Source: Bacillota bacterium (GTDB taxonomy: Bacteria; Bacillota; Clostridia; Peptostreptococcales; Anaerovoracaceae). Taken from it: 64,000 nucleotides of DNA. Below, piece by piece: positions 42,264-50,495 of the stretch; within the stretch, counting starts at the first letter, position 1; each line of letters begins with the position of its first letter. The position numbers were made by a program, and so were the translations under genes. The stretch is from NCBI GenBank assembly GCA_017522185.1, contig JAFWZZ010000035.1, positions 62,001 through 126,000 of the forward strand, given 5' to 3'. The notes under the pieces are model-generated. The model was not told where the DNA came from, did not search any database, and worked only from the letters and a program-made list of their open reading frames with translations.

Positions 42264-42353
42264 ATAGTTATTGAAACTATATTACCTTATTCTTGTGACT
42301 TTGTCAACGATTTGACATAAAATATTATTTGTGCTATCATAACTATGTATGAT
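42264..42353. promoter_or_regulatory. Divergent promoters and palindromes between acyl-CoA synthetase and DUF1836 genes
   Basis: - strand: TTGACA (42307-42302) and TAATAT (42284-42279), spacer 17. + strand: TTGACA (42312-42317) and TATCAT (42335-42340), spacer 17. The two -35 boxes are four bases apart. ATAGTT-N5-AACTAT (42264-42280) overlaps the - strand -10, and ATCAT-N8-ATGAT with the same AACTAT string (42336-42353) overlaps the + strand -10. One repressor could therefore close both promoters. Confidence 0.68.
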
Positions 42354-42376
42354 AATTTTGAGAAAAGGAAGACGAA

Positions 42377-42883
42377 ATGGCTAAGAGAAAAGGGCTGGAA
42401 CACTTTAAATTACCGAGATGGAACGATCTGCCTTCCATCGATTTATATCTGGATCAGGTTTTGTCTCTGCTGGACGAGTATCTGGGTGAGTACCTGGAAA
42501 TGGACGGTAAGAAGATTATGACCAAGACCATGATCAACAACTACGTAAAACAAAAATACCTGCGTGCGCCGGTCAACAAGAAGTACGACCGTTTCGCGGT
42601 GGCGTCTCTTTTTGTTATCGCCATTTTGAAACCGGTATATACTATCGAAGAAATTTCCAAGCTGATCAAGCTGTCTGCCAGAGTGGCAGGCCCGGAAACC
42701 GGTTACGATCAGTTTTGTGACTATATCGAGCAGGCGGTACGCCACGCATTTGAGGGCACGGTGATGCCGAAGATTCCGAAGAAGGAAGACCAGAGATGGA
42801 TCCTGTGGAACGTCTGCAACTCCTTCGCGTGCCAGCTGTACGCGAGAAACATATATCTGCAGTCACACCCAAAGAATAAATAG
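42377..42883 (+). CDS. DUF1836 (YkrK-like) protein
   Basis: A 168-residue protein that fits DUF1836: LPRWNDLPSIDLYLDQVLSLL, then KIMTKTMINNYVKQKYLRAP, then KKYDRFAVASLFVIAILKPVYTIEEI. The fold is predicted to contain a MerR-like helix-turn-helix, so it may be a DNA-binding protein. It is divergent from the acyl-CoA synthetase gene with shared palindromes, which supports a regulatory role in lipid metabolism. The ATG follows GAAAAGGAAGACGAA. The ABC-F gene lies 25 bases downstream in the same direction. Confidence 0.75.
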   Translation: MAKRKGLEHFKLPRWNDLPSIDLYLDQVLSLLDEYLGEYLEMDGKKIMTKTMINNYVKQKYLRAPVNKKYDRFAVASLFVIAILKPVYTIEEISKLIKLSARVAGPETGYDQFCDYIEQAVRHAFEGTVMPKIPKKEDQRWILWNVCNSFACQLYARNIYLQSHPKNK

Positions 42884-42908
42884 AACGACAAAACAACGGA
42901 GGATAGAC

Positions 42909-44462
42909 ATGAGTGTATTGACAGTTGAGAAAGTGTCCCACGGCTTCGGCGGAAGACAGATTCTGGAGGACGCTTCTTTCAAATTAAACAAAGGAGAACA
43001 CGTAGGCCTGGTCGGCGCCAACGGCGAAGGGAAGACTACGTTCTTAAATATCATTACCGGTGCATTGATGCCGGATGCCGGCAAGGTAACATGGTGTAAT
43101 CACATTACCACCGGTTACCTGGATCAGAGAACTACTCTGACACCGGGCAAGACCATCAGGGAAGTCCTGCAGGACGCGTACCTGTACTACTTTGACTTAG
43201 AAAAAGAAATGCTGGAATGCTACGACAAGATGGGCACGGCCAGCGACGATGAGATGGCAAAGCTGATGGAAGACGCGGCCGAAATCCAGGACATCCTGGA
43301 ACACTCCGGCTTCTACACCATTGACTCCAAAATCGAAGAATTCGCCAACGGTCTGGGACTGGGCGACATCGGTCTGGACAAAGACGTGTCCGAGCTGTCC
43401 GGTGGCCAGAGATCCAAGGTTCTGTTGACCAAGCTGTTATTAGAAAACCCGATGATTCTGATTCTGGACGAACCGACTAACTACCTGGACGAAAACCACA
43501 TCGTCTGGCTGACCAGATTCCTGCAGAACTATGAAAACGCTTTCATCCTGGTATCTCACGACATCCCGTTCTTAAACGACGTATGCAACGTAATCTACCA
43601 TGTGGAAGATGCGGTTCTGACCAGATATACCGGAAACTACAACGACTTCATGCGCATGTACGACCTGAAGAAGGCCCAGCTGGAAGCAGCGTACAAGAAG
43701 CAGCAGAAGGAAATCGCTGACTTAGAGGATTTTATCGCCCGTAACAAGGCGCGTATCGCCACAACCAACATGGCGAAATCCAGACAGAAGAAGCTGGACA
43801 AGATGGAAAAAATCGAGCTGATCAAGGAAAAACCAAAGCCAATCTTCCAGTTCGACTATTCCCGCGCACCGGGCAAATACGTCATCGAGGCAGAGAACCT
43901 GGTATTAGGTTACGATGAAGCCCTGACAAAGCCGCTGACCTTCCACGTTGAACGTGGTAAAAAGATCGCCATCAAAGGTGTCAACGGTCTGGGCAAGTCC
44001 ACCCTGCTGAAGACCATGCTGGGTATCATCCCTGCTTTTGACGGCAACGTGAAACTGGACTACTACGCGGAACCTGCGTATTTCGAACAGGAACACGACG
44101 GCAGCGATAAGACGGCGCTGCAGGACTTCTGGGATGAGTTCCCTTACTTAGATAACGGCGAAGCACGTCGTGCCCTGGCAAGATGCGGCCTGACTAATGA
44201 GCACATCGAGAGCCAGGTGAGAGTTTTGTCCGGCGGTGAAAACGCCAAGTTCCGTCTCTGCAAGCTGATGCAGAAGCCGATGAACCTGCTGGTGCTGGAC
44301 GAACCGACCAACCATCTGGACCCTGTGGCAAAGGATGTGCTGAAAGAAGCCGTTCGCGACTTCAAGGGTACCGTGATCCTGGTTTCCCACGAACCGGAAT
44401 TCTACCAGGATGTGGTAACCGACATCTGGAACATCGAAGACTGGACCACAAAGGTGGTATAA
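42909..44462 (+). CDS. ABC-F family ATPase
   Basis: A 517-residue soluble protein with two ABC domains. Walker A motifs are GANGEGKTT (first) and GVNGLGKST (second), signatures LSGGQRSK and LSGGENAK, Walker B ILILDEPTNYLD and LLVLDEPTNHLD. A linker with KKQQKEIADLEDFIARNKAR and a Lys-rich stretch (about 255-310) is the ribosome-contacting arm. No transmembrane segments, so it acts on ribosomes. It is nearest to the YbiT-like translation factors; a role in antibiotic protection is not indicated by the sequence. Confidence 0.92.
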   Translation: MSVLTVEKVSHGFGGRQILEDASFKLNKGEHVGLVGANGEGKTTFLNIITGALMPDAGKVTWCNHITTGYLDQRTTLTPGKTIREVLQDAYLYYFDLEKEMLECYDKMGTASDDEMAKLMEDAAEIQDILEHSGFYTIDSKIEEFANGLGLGDIGLDKDVSELSGGQRSKVLLTKLLLENPMILILDEPTNYLDENHIVWLTRFLQNYENAFILVSHDIPFLNDVCNVIYHVEDAVLTRYTGNYNDFMRMYDLKKAQLEAAYKKQQKEIADLEDFIARNKARIATTNMAKSRQKKLDKMEKIELIKEKPKPIFQFDYSRAPGKYVIEAENLVLGYDEALTKPLTFHVERGKKIAIKGVNGLGKSTLLKTMLGIIPAFDGNVKLDYYAEPAYFEQEHDGSDKTALQDFWDEFPYLDNGEARRALARCGLTNEHIESQVRVLSGGENAKFRLCKLMQKPMNLLVLDEPTNHLDPVAKDVLKEAVRDFKGTVILVSHEPEFYQDVVTDIWNIEDWTTKVV

Positions 44463-44479
44463 TTGCATAGCAAGACAGA

Positions 44480-44511
44480 CAGAGGCGGTGCTGGAGCACC
44501 GCCTCTTTTTC
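44480..44511 (+). terminator. Intrinsic terminator after the ABC-F gene
   Basis: AGAGGCGGTGCT and AGCACCGCCTCT form a perfect stem around GG, followed by TTTTT. Confidence 0.92.
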
Positions 44512-44523
44512 TAAATAAGGAAC

Positions 44524-44570
44524 TTGTTGTAAAATTTAACATTGAATATTACAACAAAAGAGCATATAAT
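44524..44570 (+). promoter_or_regulatory. Promoter and operator of the toxin-antitoxin pair
   Basis: TTGAAT (44542-44547) and TATAAT (44565-44570), spacer 17. The -35 lies inside an inverted repeat, TTGTTGTAA (44524-44532) and TTACAACAA (44549-44557). Autoregulation by the antitoxin or the complex is the usual arrangement. Confidence 0.72.
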
Positions 44571-44598
44571 AAAGAAAATGAAAGAAAGGAGTGCAGCT

Positions 44599-44859
44599 AT
44601 GCCAAACATCAAACCAATCTCTGATTTGAGAAACTATGCAGAATTGCTTAGAGACGTCGCAGTAGGAGCACCAGTATTTTTAACAAAAAACGGTCGTGGC
44701 CGATACGCGATCGTCGATATTCAGGATTATGAGAAGGCAGAAGCCACTCTACGGTTAATGAGTGAATTAACAAAGGGCAGACTTTCGGGAGAGGAAGAAG
44801 GATGGCTTTCATCGGAAGATGTGAAAGCGCATTTTAAGGCAAAGCACAATGAAGAATAA
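44599..44859 (+). CDS. Type II antitoxin (Phd/YefM-like)
   Basis: An 86-residue antitoxin. The N-terminal half has the Phd/YefM DNA-binding signature (IKPISDLRNYAELL and VGAPVFLTKNGRGRYAIVDIQDYEK); the acidic C-terminal part would wrap the toxin. The ATG at 44599 follows AAAGAAAGGAGTGCAGC; an earlier in-frame ATG lies inside the promoter region and is rejected. It overlaps the toxin gene by 11 bases. Confidence 0.88.
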   Translation: MPNIKPISDLRNYAELLRDVAVGAPVFLTKNGRGRYAIVDIQDYEKAEATLRLMSELTKGRLSGEEEGWLSSEDVKAHFKAKHNEE

Positions 44860-45175
44860 GCTTCACTATTCTCCGGAGGCATTAAACGACCTTAACGAAA
44901 TATGGGAGTATGTCGCCAATGATGCAGAAAACGAAAATGTAGCGAATCATCTGGTTTCGAGTATTTTTCATACGATTGACCAGCTGGAATCTTTTTCCGC
45001 CCTTGGCCCTACACTGTATTCTGTAACCGGGAGAACCAATGAATATCGTTATTTAGTATCGGGAAACTATCTGGTTTTTTATCGTACCATCTATGAAAAC
45101 GTGTACATCGACAGAATCATACATAGTCGTCGTGATTATATGAGAATCCTGTTTGACGAGAAACTGGGAGAATAA
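44849..45175 (+). CDS. Type II toxin (RelE/ParE superfamily)
   Basis: A 108-residue RelE/ParE-fold toxin: LHYSPEALNDLNEIWEYVAND, a central LGPTLYSVTGRTNEYRYLVSGNYLVFYRT, and C-terminal IDRIIHSRRDYMRIL. The NYLVFYR and IIHSRRD parts are typical. Whether it cuts mRNA (RelE) or hits gyrase (ParE) is not decided. It overlaps the antitoxin gene; a bidirectional terminator follows. Confidence 0.9.
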   Translation: MKNKLHYSPEALNDLNEIWEYVANDAENENVANHLVSSIFHTIDQLESFSALGPTLYSVTGRTNEYRYLVSGNYLVFYRTIYENVYIDRIIHSRRDYMRILFDEKLGE

Positions 45176-45180
45176 AAAAT

Positions 45181-45209
45181 AAGGCCTGCCGTTCAGCGGC
45201 AGGCCTTTT
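45181..45209. terminator. Bidirectional terminator after the toxin gene
   Basis: AAGGCCTGCCGTT and GCGGCAGGCCTT pair around CA, with TTTT on the + strand and AAAAAATAA on the other side, between convergent genes. Confidence 0.85.
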
Positions 45210-45229
45210 GCGTAGTTCTACAGCTTTTC

Positions 45230-45916
45230 TTATTTCCTCTGTATCGTCAGGTCTTCCGCCCAGCTTTCGCCCAGCACATGATCCATAATCTGTGCAGCCA
45301 CATCGGCAGGAGCCATGAAAGTATTGGATTTTTCTGCGGAGATGTAGTCTCTCGCCTCATTCCAGAAGCCGGTGTTCATACCGCCTGGGAATACGCCGGT
45401 CACTTTCACGGAAGTGTCGGCATAAGTCGCTTTCAGCGACTCTGTGTAGCCGCGGGCACCCCATTTCACCGCGCAGTACAGGGATTCCTGTTTCTTTCCT
45501 TTCAGTGCGGCCGTGGACATGATGTTGACGATGTGCACGTCTTCTTCGCCGCAGGCCAGCAGCACGTGTTTTGTGCAGTGCAGCATGGCACGGACCCCGT
45601 CAAAAGATTCCTCGATGTCAGCAGAGGTAAACTCCGTCGGTGCCTTGAAGACAGATTTCTGCGCGTTGTTAAATAAGAAGGTAATCTGCCCGATCTCAGA
45701 TGCCGCTGCAACAGCCTCAGCGACGAACTGCTCATCAGCAACATCTCCGACGAAGCCGCGGTAATCGCGTCCTGCAAATTCTGCATCCAGCGCAGCCATT
45801 TTTGACTGGTTACGTCCCAGGTTGCAGACAAAGTAACCTTCGTCCAGTCCGAGGCGCACCAGTTCCAATCCAAGACCGGCAGAACCGCCGGTTACGATCA
45901 TTATTTTTTTATTCAT
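45230..45916 (-). CDS. Short-chain dehydrogenase/reductase
   Basis: A 228-residue SDR. NAD(P)-binding TGGSAGLG lies near residues 9-16, a NNA (in LFNNAQ) near 85, catalytic Ser in NIMSTAALKG and the Tyr-Lys pair in YCAVKWG. The start 45916 has GGAGGAAAAGC ahead; an ATG six codons earlier lacks spacing. It stands alone, convergent to the toxin gene and divergent from the aro leader. Substrate unknown. Confidence 0.9.
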   Translation of the reverse strand: MNKKIMIVTGGSAGLGLELVRLGLDEGYFVCNLGRNQSKMAALDAEFAGRDYRGFVGDVADEQFVAEAVAAASEIGQITFLFNNAQKSVFKAPTEFTSADIEESFDGVRAMLHCTKHVLLACGEEDVHIVNIMSTAALKGKKQESLYCAVKWGARGYTESLKATYADTSVKVTGVFPGGMNTGFWNEARDYISAEKSNTFMAPADVAAQIMDHVLGESWAEDLTIQRK

Positions 45917-46036
45917 AAAGCTTTTCCTCCGCATTTATTTCTACTCACATTATATTTCCGGCAGGACTTCCCGTCAAGCGACGTCGAAATTTGTTTATGC
46001 TCCACAAAAAATACAAAAAAACTTGTGTTTAACAAC

Positions 46037-46065
46037 TTGATTTTGCGATAGAACTGTGATATCGT
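46037..46065 (+). promoter_or_regulatory. Promoter of the aro/phe attenuated operon
   Basis: TTGATT (46037-46042) and TATCGT (46060-46065), spacer 17, put the start about 30 bases before the leader-peptide ATG. Confidence 0.55.
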
Positions 46066-46100
46066 AAGGGTATCCTGATAGAAAGGAAGAGGTAACGACG

Positions 46101-46205
46101 ATGAGAAACTTATTATGCGCAGTACAGTTCGGCTTTTTTAACTTTTTCTTTTTCCCAAAGAAGAAGCCGTTTTGCTGTGAAAAAGTTTCCATGAGTTACA
46201 GATAG
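46101..46205 (+). CDS. Phe-rich leader peptide of the aro/phe operon
   Basis: A 34-codon open frame with AAAGGAAGAGG ahead. It contains eight Phe codons, seven of them in residues 10-18 (F10, F12, F13, F15-F18; the eighth is F24), and a Tyr near the end. This is the makeup of a Phe-tRNA-sensing leader such as E. coli pheL, although the sequence itself is different. A ribosome stalled on the Phe run would leave bases near 46185-46197 free to pair downstream. Not a functional protein on its own. Its position before aroF and pheA supports the reading. Confidence 0.85.
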   Translation: MRNLLCAVQFGFFNFFFFPKKKPFCCEKVSMSYR

Positions 46206-46276
46206 ATTTGTTTTCCTAAGAATTTAACTTGCATGTAAAACTTCGCAGCATCTGTTTGCGAAGTTTTTCGCGTTTT
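46185..46276 (+). promoter_or_regulatory. Phenylalanine attenuator: antiterminator and terminator
   Basis: Terminator: AAAACTTCGCA (46237-46247) pairs perfectly with TGCGAAGTTTT (46257-46267), followed by TCGCGTTTTT. Competing fold: GTTT-CATG-AGTT (46185-46197, within the last leader codons) pairs with AACT-CATG-AAAC (46226-46241), covering the first bases of the terminator stem. Stalling at Phe codons favours the competing fold and read-through into aroF; normal translation to the stop at 46203 lets the terminator form. Confidence 0.82.
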
Positions 46277-46325
46277 TGGAAAAAATAGTATATAATAGAA
46301 ATAGCGAGCATTTGGAGGAATAGAT

Positions 46326-47333
46326 ATGATTACCATTTTAAAACCAGGCACAACGGAAGAAAGAAGAAACCAGCTGACTCGTTGGTTCGAATCCCAGGGA
46401 CTACAGGTTCACGCGGCCATCGGACCGGAGCAGACCGTTTTGGGACTGATCGGGGATACCAGCGGTATCGACGCAGAGATGCTGCGTCTGCTGGATATTG
46501 TGGAGAGCGTCAGCGAAATCTCAGATCCGTTCAAGAGTGCAAACAGAAAATTCCATCCGGAGGATACTATCGTAGATGTCTGCGGCGCCAAGTGCGGCGG
46601 CGGAAACTTTGCGGTAATCGCAGGACCATGCTCCGTAGAAAACCCGGCCCAGATCAAAGAGGTGGCGACCCGCGTCAAGGCATCCGGTGCTACCATGCTC
46701 CGTGGCGGTGCATTCAAACCGAGAACTTCCCCATACGACTTCCAGGGCATGCGTGCGGAAGGCATCGAGCTGCTGCTGGAGGCGAAGAGAGAGACCGGAC
46801 TTCCCATCGTAACGGAAATCATGAACGCCAACCATCTGCCTCTTTTTGAGGAGGTAGACGTGATTCAGGTAGGCGCGAGAAACATGCAGAACTTCGAACT
46901 GCTGAAAGAGCTGGGCAAGACCGACAAGACCATCCTGCTGAAACGTGGCCTTGCCAACACACTGAAAGAACTCCTCATGAGTGCGGAATACATCATGGCA
47001 GAAGGAAACGAGAACATCATCCTCTGCGAGCGCGGCATCCGTACTTTTGAAACCTATACAAGAAACACCCTGGACTTATCGGCCATTCCGGTGCTGCACA
47101 ACCTGACCCACCTGCCGGTGGTCGTAGACCCGAGCCACGGCACGGGACATGCTAATCTGGTAGAAACCATGGCTATGGCGGCAGCTGCGGCAGGCGCCGA
47201 CGGCATCATGATCGAAGTCCACAACGACCCGGCCAAAGCTCTTTGTGACGGTCCACAGTCCCTGACACCGGACCAGTTCCACAGACTCATGGCCAAGGTC
47301 AGCAAAGTCAGAGAGGCGGTTACATGCGATTAG
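46326..47333 (+). CDS. aroF: 3-deoxy-D-arabino-heptulosonate 7-phosphate synthase (type I beta)
   Basis: A 335-residue DAHP synthase, the first step of the shikimate pathway (PEP plus erythrose 4-phosphate). An N-terminal ferredoxin-like regulatory domain covers about residues 1-70; the barrel carries IAGPCSVE, GGAFKPRTSPYDFQG, QVGARNMQNFELL, LLKRGL and VVDPSHGTGH. The ATG follows TTGGAGGAATAGAT. It heads an operon under Phe-sensing attenuation, consistent with Phe as end product. It overlaps aroB by 10 bases. Confidence 0.95.
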   Translation: MITILKPGTTEERRNQLTRWFESQGLQVHAAIGPEQTVLGLIGDTSGIDAEMLRLLDIVESVSEISDPFKSANRKFHPEDTIVDVCGAKCGGGNFAVIAGPCSVENPAQIKEVATRVKASGATMLRGGAFKPRTSPYDFQGMRAEGIELLLEAKRETGLPIVTEIMNANHLPLFEEVDVIQVGARNMQNFELLKELGKTDKTILLKRGLANTLKELLMSAEYIMAEGNENIILCERGIRTFETYTRNTLDLSAIPVLHNLTHLPVVVDPSHGTGHANLVETMAMAAAAAGADGIMIEVHNDPAKALCDGPQSLTPDQFHRLMAKVSKVREAVTCD

Positions 47334-48313
47334 AACAATTAGGAGCAGAACTTCATAAACACATCAAAGGCGATACGCTCATGATCGTCACAGACGAAAC
47401 GGTAGCGGACCTGTACCTGGACCGCTGCATTAGTACCGTCAGCGACGGGGGATTCGAGGTCCACGCCTTTGTCATAGAACCGGGTGAGCACTCCAAAAAC
47501 GGCGATACCTATCTGGCTCTTTTGGGCGCTCTGGCGGAAATCCCGCTGACCCGTGCAGACGGCATCATCGCCCTGGGCGGTGGCGTGGTAGGGGACCTTG
47601 CCGGTTTCGCGGCGGCCACATACCTGCGCGGCATCCCGGTAATACAGGTGCCAACTACTCTGTTGGCGGCGGTAGACTCCTCCGTCGGCGGCAAGACGGC
47701 CATCAACCTGCCGGAGGGAAAGAACCTGGCCGGTGCATTCCATCAGCCTGCCTTCGTCTGTCAGGACACCAGCCTGCTGGCGACTTTGCCGGAAGAAATC
47801 TACCTGGACGGCATGGCAGAAGTCATCAAATACGGTATCATCGCCGACGCGGACCTGCTGACACAGCTGCAGGATCCGGACTATGTCAAGGCTAACCTGG
47901 ACGACATCATCAGCCGCTGCGTGGCGATTAAGAAGCGCTTCGTGGAAGAAGACGAGCACGACACCGGCGTGCGGCAGATGCTTAACTTCGGACACACCAT
48001 CGGCCACGCCATCGAGATCGCGTCGGACTTCGATATCAGACACGGTTTCGCGGTGGCAAAGGGCATGGCATACATGGCAGAAATCGCAGCCAGAGAGAAC
48101 TGGTGCGACGTGGCGACGAGAGACGCCATCATCCATATCTTAGAAACTTACCACTACGACCTGTCCGTGGACTTCGACAAAGAAGCTCTGGCGGACATCA
48201 TGGGAAAAGATAAAAAACGCAAGGGAGCCTTCCTGGATCTGGTAGTACCGACAGCAATCGGCAGCTGCAGACTCCAGAGAATCTCTGCAGAAGAAATAGA
48301 AAGACTTTTATGA
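47324..48313 (+). CDS. aroB: 3-dehydroquinate synthase
   Basis: A 329-residue NAD- and metal-dependent enzyme that turns DAHP into dehydroquinate. Motifs: ALGGGVVGDLAGFAAATYLRG near 85-105, QVPTTLLAAVDSSVGGKTAIN, the metal ligands E in MAEVIKYG and His in LNFGHTIGHAIE and RHGFAVAKGM. Slightly shorter than many homologues. Starts inside the aroF end and overlaps aroA by four bases, so translation is coupled. Confidence 0.96.
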   Translation: MRLEQLGAELHKHIKGDTLMIVTDETVADLYLDRCISTVSDGGFEVHAFVIEPGEHSKNGDTYLALLGALAEIPLTRADGIIALGGGVVGDLAGFAAATYLRGIPVIQVPTTLLAAVDSSVGGKTAINLPEGKNLAGAFHQPAFVCQDTSLLATLPEEIYLDGMAEVIKYGIIADADLLTQLQDPDYVKANLDDIISRCVAIKKRFVEEDEHDTGVRQMLNFGHTIGHAIEIASDFDIRHGFAVAKGMAYMAEIAARENWCDVATRDAIIHILETYHYDLSVDFDKEALADIMGKDKKRKGAFLDLVVPTAIGSCRLQRISAEEIERLL

Positions 48314-49497
48314 AAAATATCCGAATCATATCATCAAAATCAGATGCGCACAGAGCCTTAATCTGTGCGGCCCTGTCCAAGGAACCATGTCGCGTTATCT
48401 ACAGCGGCACATCCAGGGACATCGAGGCCACCGAGGCGTGTCTGGGCGCTTTGCGGGAGGGCAGAAAGGAAATGTACTGTGGCGAAAGCGGCTCGACCCT
48501 CAGGTTTCTGTTACCTTTGATGGGAGCCCTGGGTCATCAGGCCGAATTCCATATGGAAGGCAGGCTGCCACAGCGTCCGCTGAGTCCTCTCTACGAGGAA
48601 CTGGAAGCCCACGGCTGCACTCTGAGTCCCCAGGGACAGGTGCCCCTGACCATAGAAGGACAGCTGCAACCCGGCACATACAGGCTGCCAGGCAATGTGT
48701 CCAGCCAGTACATCAGCGGCCTCTTATTTGCACTGCCGCTTCTGGATGGGGACAGCGAAATCCTGCTGACAAGCACCTTGGAATCTACACCTTATGTGGA
48801 TATGACCATCAAAACCCTGTCACATTTTGGCATTAGAATTGAGAAAACAAGCGGCGGTTATGCTGTCAGAGGAAACCAGACATATGCCGCGCCAAAGGAA
48901 TATATGGTAGAAGGGGACTGGTCCAACGCCTGCTTCTTCCTGGCGGCCGGCGCCATTACGGAAGGCGGCGTGACCGTAAGCGGCCTGAACCCGGATTCCC
49001 TGCAGGGGGACAAAGCCATCCTGGACATCCTGCAGGAGATGGGTGCGACGGTTTCCACCGGCCCGGCGGGCATCACGGTACAGCCCGGAGAGGGGCTTTG
49101 CGGCATCACCATCGACGCATCGCAAATACCCGATATGGTGCCGATTCTGTCGGTTCTTGGCCTGGTGGCGTCCGGCACGACGGAAATCCGGAATGCAGGC
49201 AGGCTGCGCATCAAGGAAAGCGACCGACTCAGCGCCATCACAATGACTTTAACTGCATTGGGCGGCCAGGTAGAAGAACTGCCTGACGGCTTGCGGATCA
49301 AAGGCGGCAGACGCCTTACCGGTGCAACCATCGATTCCCATAACGATCACCGCATCGCCATGATGGCGGCAATCGCATCGCTGATTTGCGATGGGAAAGT
49401 CACCATCGGACATGCAGAAGCAGTAGAGAAATCCTATCCGGACTTCTTTGATATACTCAGGGAAGCCGGCCTGGATGAGAATATAGAAAGGAAATAA
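48310..49497 (+). CDS. aroA: 5-enolpyruvylshikimate-3-phosphate synthase
   Basis: A 395-residue EPSP synthase that joins shikimate 3-phosphate with PEP. Signs are SKSDAHRALICAAL (SKS near residue 8), YCGESGSTLRFLLPL (variant of GNAGTAMR), QRPLSPLYEELEAHGC, the GNVSSQYISGLLFA loop, ESDRLSAITMTLTALGG and the NDHRIAMMAA active-site region. The GESGSTLRFL form marks the glyphosate-tolerant-like class II spelling. It starts with ATGA overlap to aroB and is followed by aroC three bases later. Confidence 0.95.
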   Translation: MKNIRIISSKSDAHRALICAALSKEPCRVIYSGTSRDIEATEACLGALREGRKEMYCGESGSTLRFLLPLMGALGHQAEFHMEGRLPQRPLSPLYEELEAHGCTLSPQGQVPLTIEGQLQPGTYRLPGNVSSQYISGLLFALPLLDGDSEILLTSTLESTPYVDMTIKTLSHFGIRIEKTSGGYAVRGNQTYAAPKEYMVEGDWSNACFFLAAGAITEGGVTVSGLNPDSLQGDKAILDILQEMGATVSTGPAGITVQPGEGLCGITIDASQIPDMVPILSVLGLVASGTTEIRNAGRLRIKESDRLSAITMTLTALGGQVEELPDGLRIKGGRRLTGATIDSHNDHRIAMMAAIASLICDGKVTIGHAEAVEKSYPDFFDILREAGLDENIERK

Positions 49498-49500
49498 CTT

Positions 49501-50493
49501 ATGTCCACACTGTACGGCAACCATATTAGAATTTCCATATCCGGCGCATCCCACGCACCGTATATCAGCGTGGAGCTGGATGGCATTCCTGCCGGCCAGA
49601 TCATCGACCTGGAAGCGTTGCAGGCCTTCTTAAACCGGCGTGCACCGGGGCAGGGCGCCCACACTACGTCCAGAAAGGAAGCGGACATACCCGAGTTTTT
49701 GAGCGGCCTTGAAAGCGGCAGAACCACAGGGGAGCCGATCCGCGCCATCATCAGAAACACCAACGCCCGTTCAGGTGACTACGAAAAACTCCGGGACATC
49801 CCGAGACCGGGCCATGCGGATTTTGCGGCCCGTGCAAAATACGGAGAACAGGTTGACCTTCGCGGCGGCGGCATCTTTTCCGGCAGAATGACAGTAGCCC
49901 TTTGTATCGCAGGAGGCATCATCCTGCAGCTTCTTGCCGCAGAAGGCATAGCGATAGAAACCGAAATCAAAGAGATCGGCGGCACAAGTGACAACATCTA
50001 CGAAACCATCGCGGCGGCCAAGGAGGAAGGTGACTCCGTGGGTGGCATCATCGGTTGTACCGTAAACGGCCTCCCTGCCGGCATCGGCGGCCCGCTCTTT
50101 GACGGGGTGGAGAACAAAATCGCCCAGATTATCTTCGCCATCCCGGCGGTGAAAGGGATCGAATTCGGCAGAGGCTTTGGGGCGGCCGGCATCCGCGGCA
50201 GCGAGAACAACGACGCTTTCTGTTATGCGGAAGACGGCCAGATTAGAACCAGAACCAACAACCACGGCGGCATCCTCGGGGGCATCACTTCCGGCATGCC
50301 GGTGACCTTCAACGTGGCTATCAAGCCGACGCCGTCCATCGCCAGAGAACAGGACAGCATCAGCTACAGCAAAGGCGAAAACGTGAAGCTGGCCATCACA
50401 GGCAGACACGACCCGTGCATCGTGCCCCGTGCCCTGCCTTGCGTGGAAGCGGCGGCAGCCATCGCCATTTACGACCTGATGAGAGGAGAATAA
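49501..50493 (+). CDS. aroC: Chorismate synthase
   Basis: A 330-residue FMN-dependent enzyme making chorismate. Motifs: RRAPGQGAHTTSRKEADIPEF-type segment (R-x-P-G-x-G-x-x-x-T-S-R-K-E-x-D), PRPGHADFAARAKYG, GRMTVALCIAGGI, FGRGFGAAG, NNHGGILGGITSGMP and GRHDPCIVPRALP. Shorter than many synthases because loop regions are reduced. It lies between aroA and pheA with gaps of three and two bases. Confidence 0.95.
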   Translation: MSTLYGNHIRISISGASHAPYISVELDGIPAGQIIDLEALQAFLNRRAPGQGAHTTSRKEADIPEFLSGLESGRTTGEPIRAIIRNTNARSGDYEKLRDIPRPGHADFAARAKYGEQVDLRGGGIFSGRMTVALCIAGGIILQLLAAEGIAIETEIKEIGGTSDNIYETIAAAKEEGDSVGGIIGCTVNGLPAGIGGPLFDGVENKIAQIIFAIPAVKGIEFGRGFGAAGIRGSENNDAFCYAEDGQIRTRTNNHGGILGGITSGMPVTFNVAIKPTPSIAREQDSISYSKGENVKLAITGRHDPCIVPRALPCVEAAAAIAIYDLMRGE

Positions 50494-50495
50494 CC

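Noticed and set aside
42302..42319. Rex box TTGTCAA-N4-TTGACAT between acyl-CoA synthetase and DUF1836 genes
   Set aside because: The symmetry is explained by the two divergent TTGACA -35 elements placed four bases apart. The half-sites differ from the Rex consensus in the central bases.
46291..46296. Second promoter just before aroF (TATAAT)
   Set aside because: No -35 hexamer at a workable distance, and a promoter here would bypass the attenuator. It is left as an unproven possibility.
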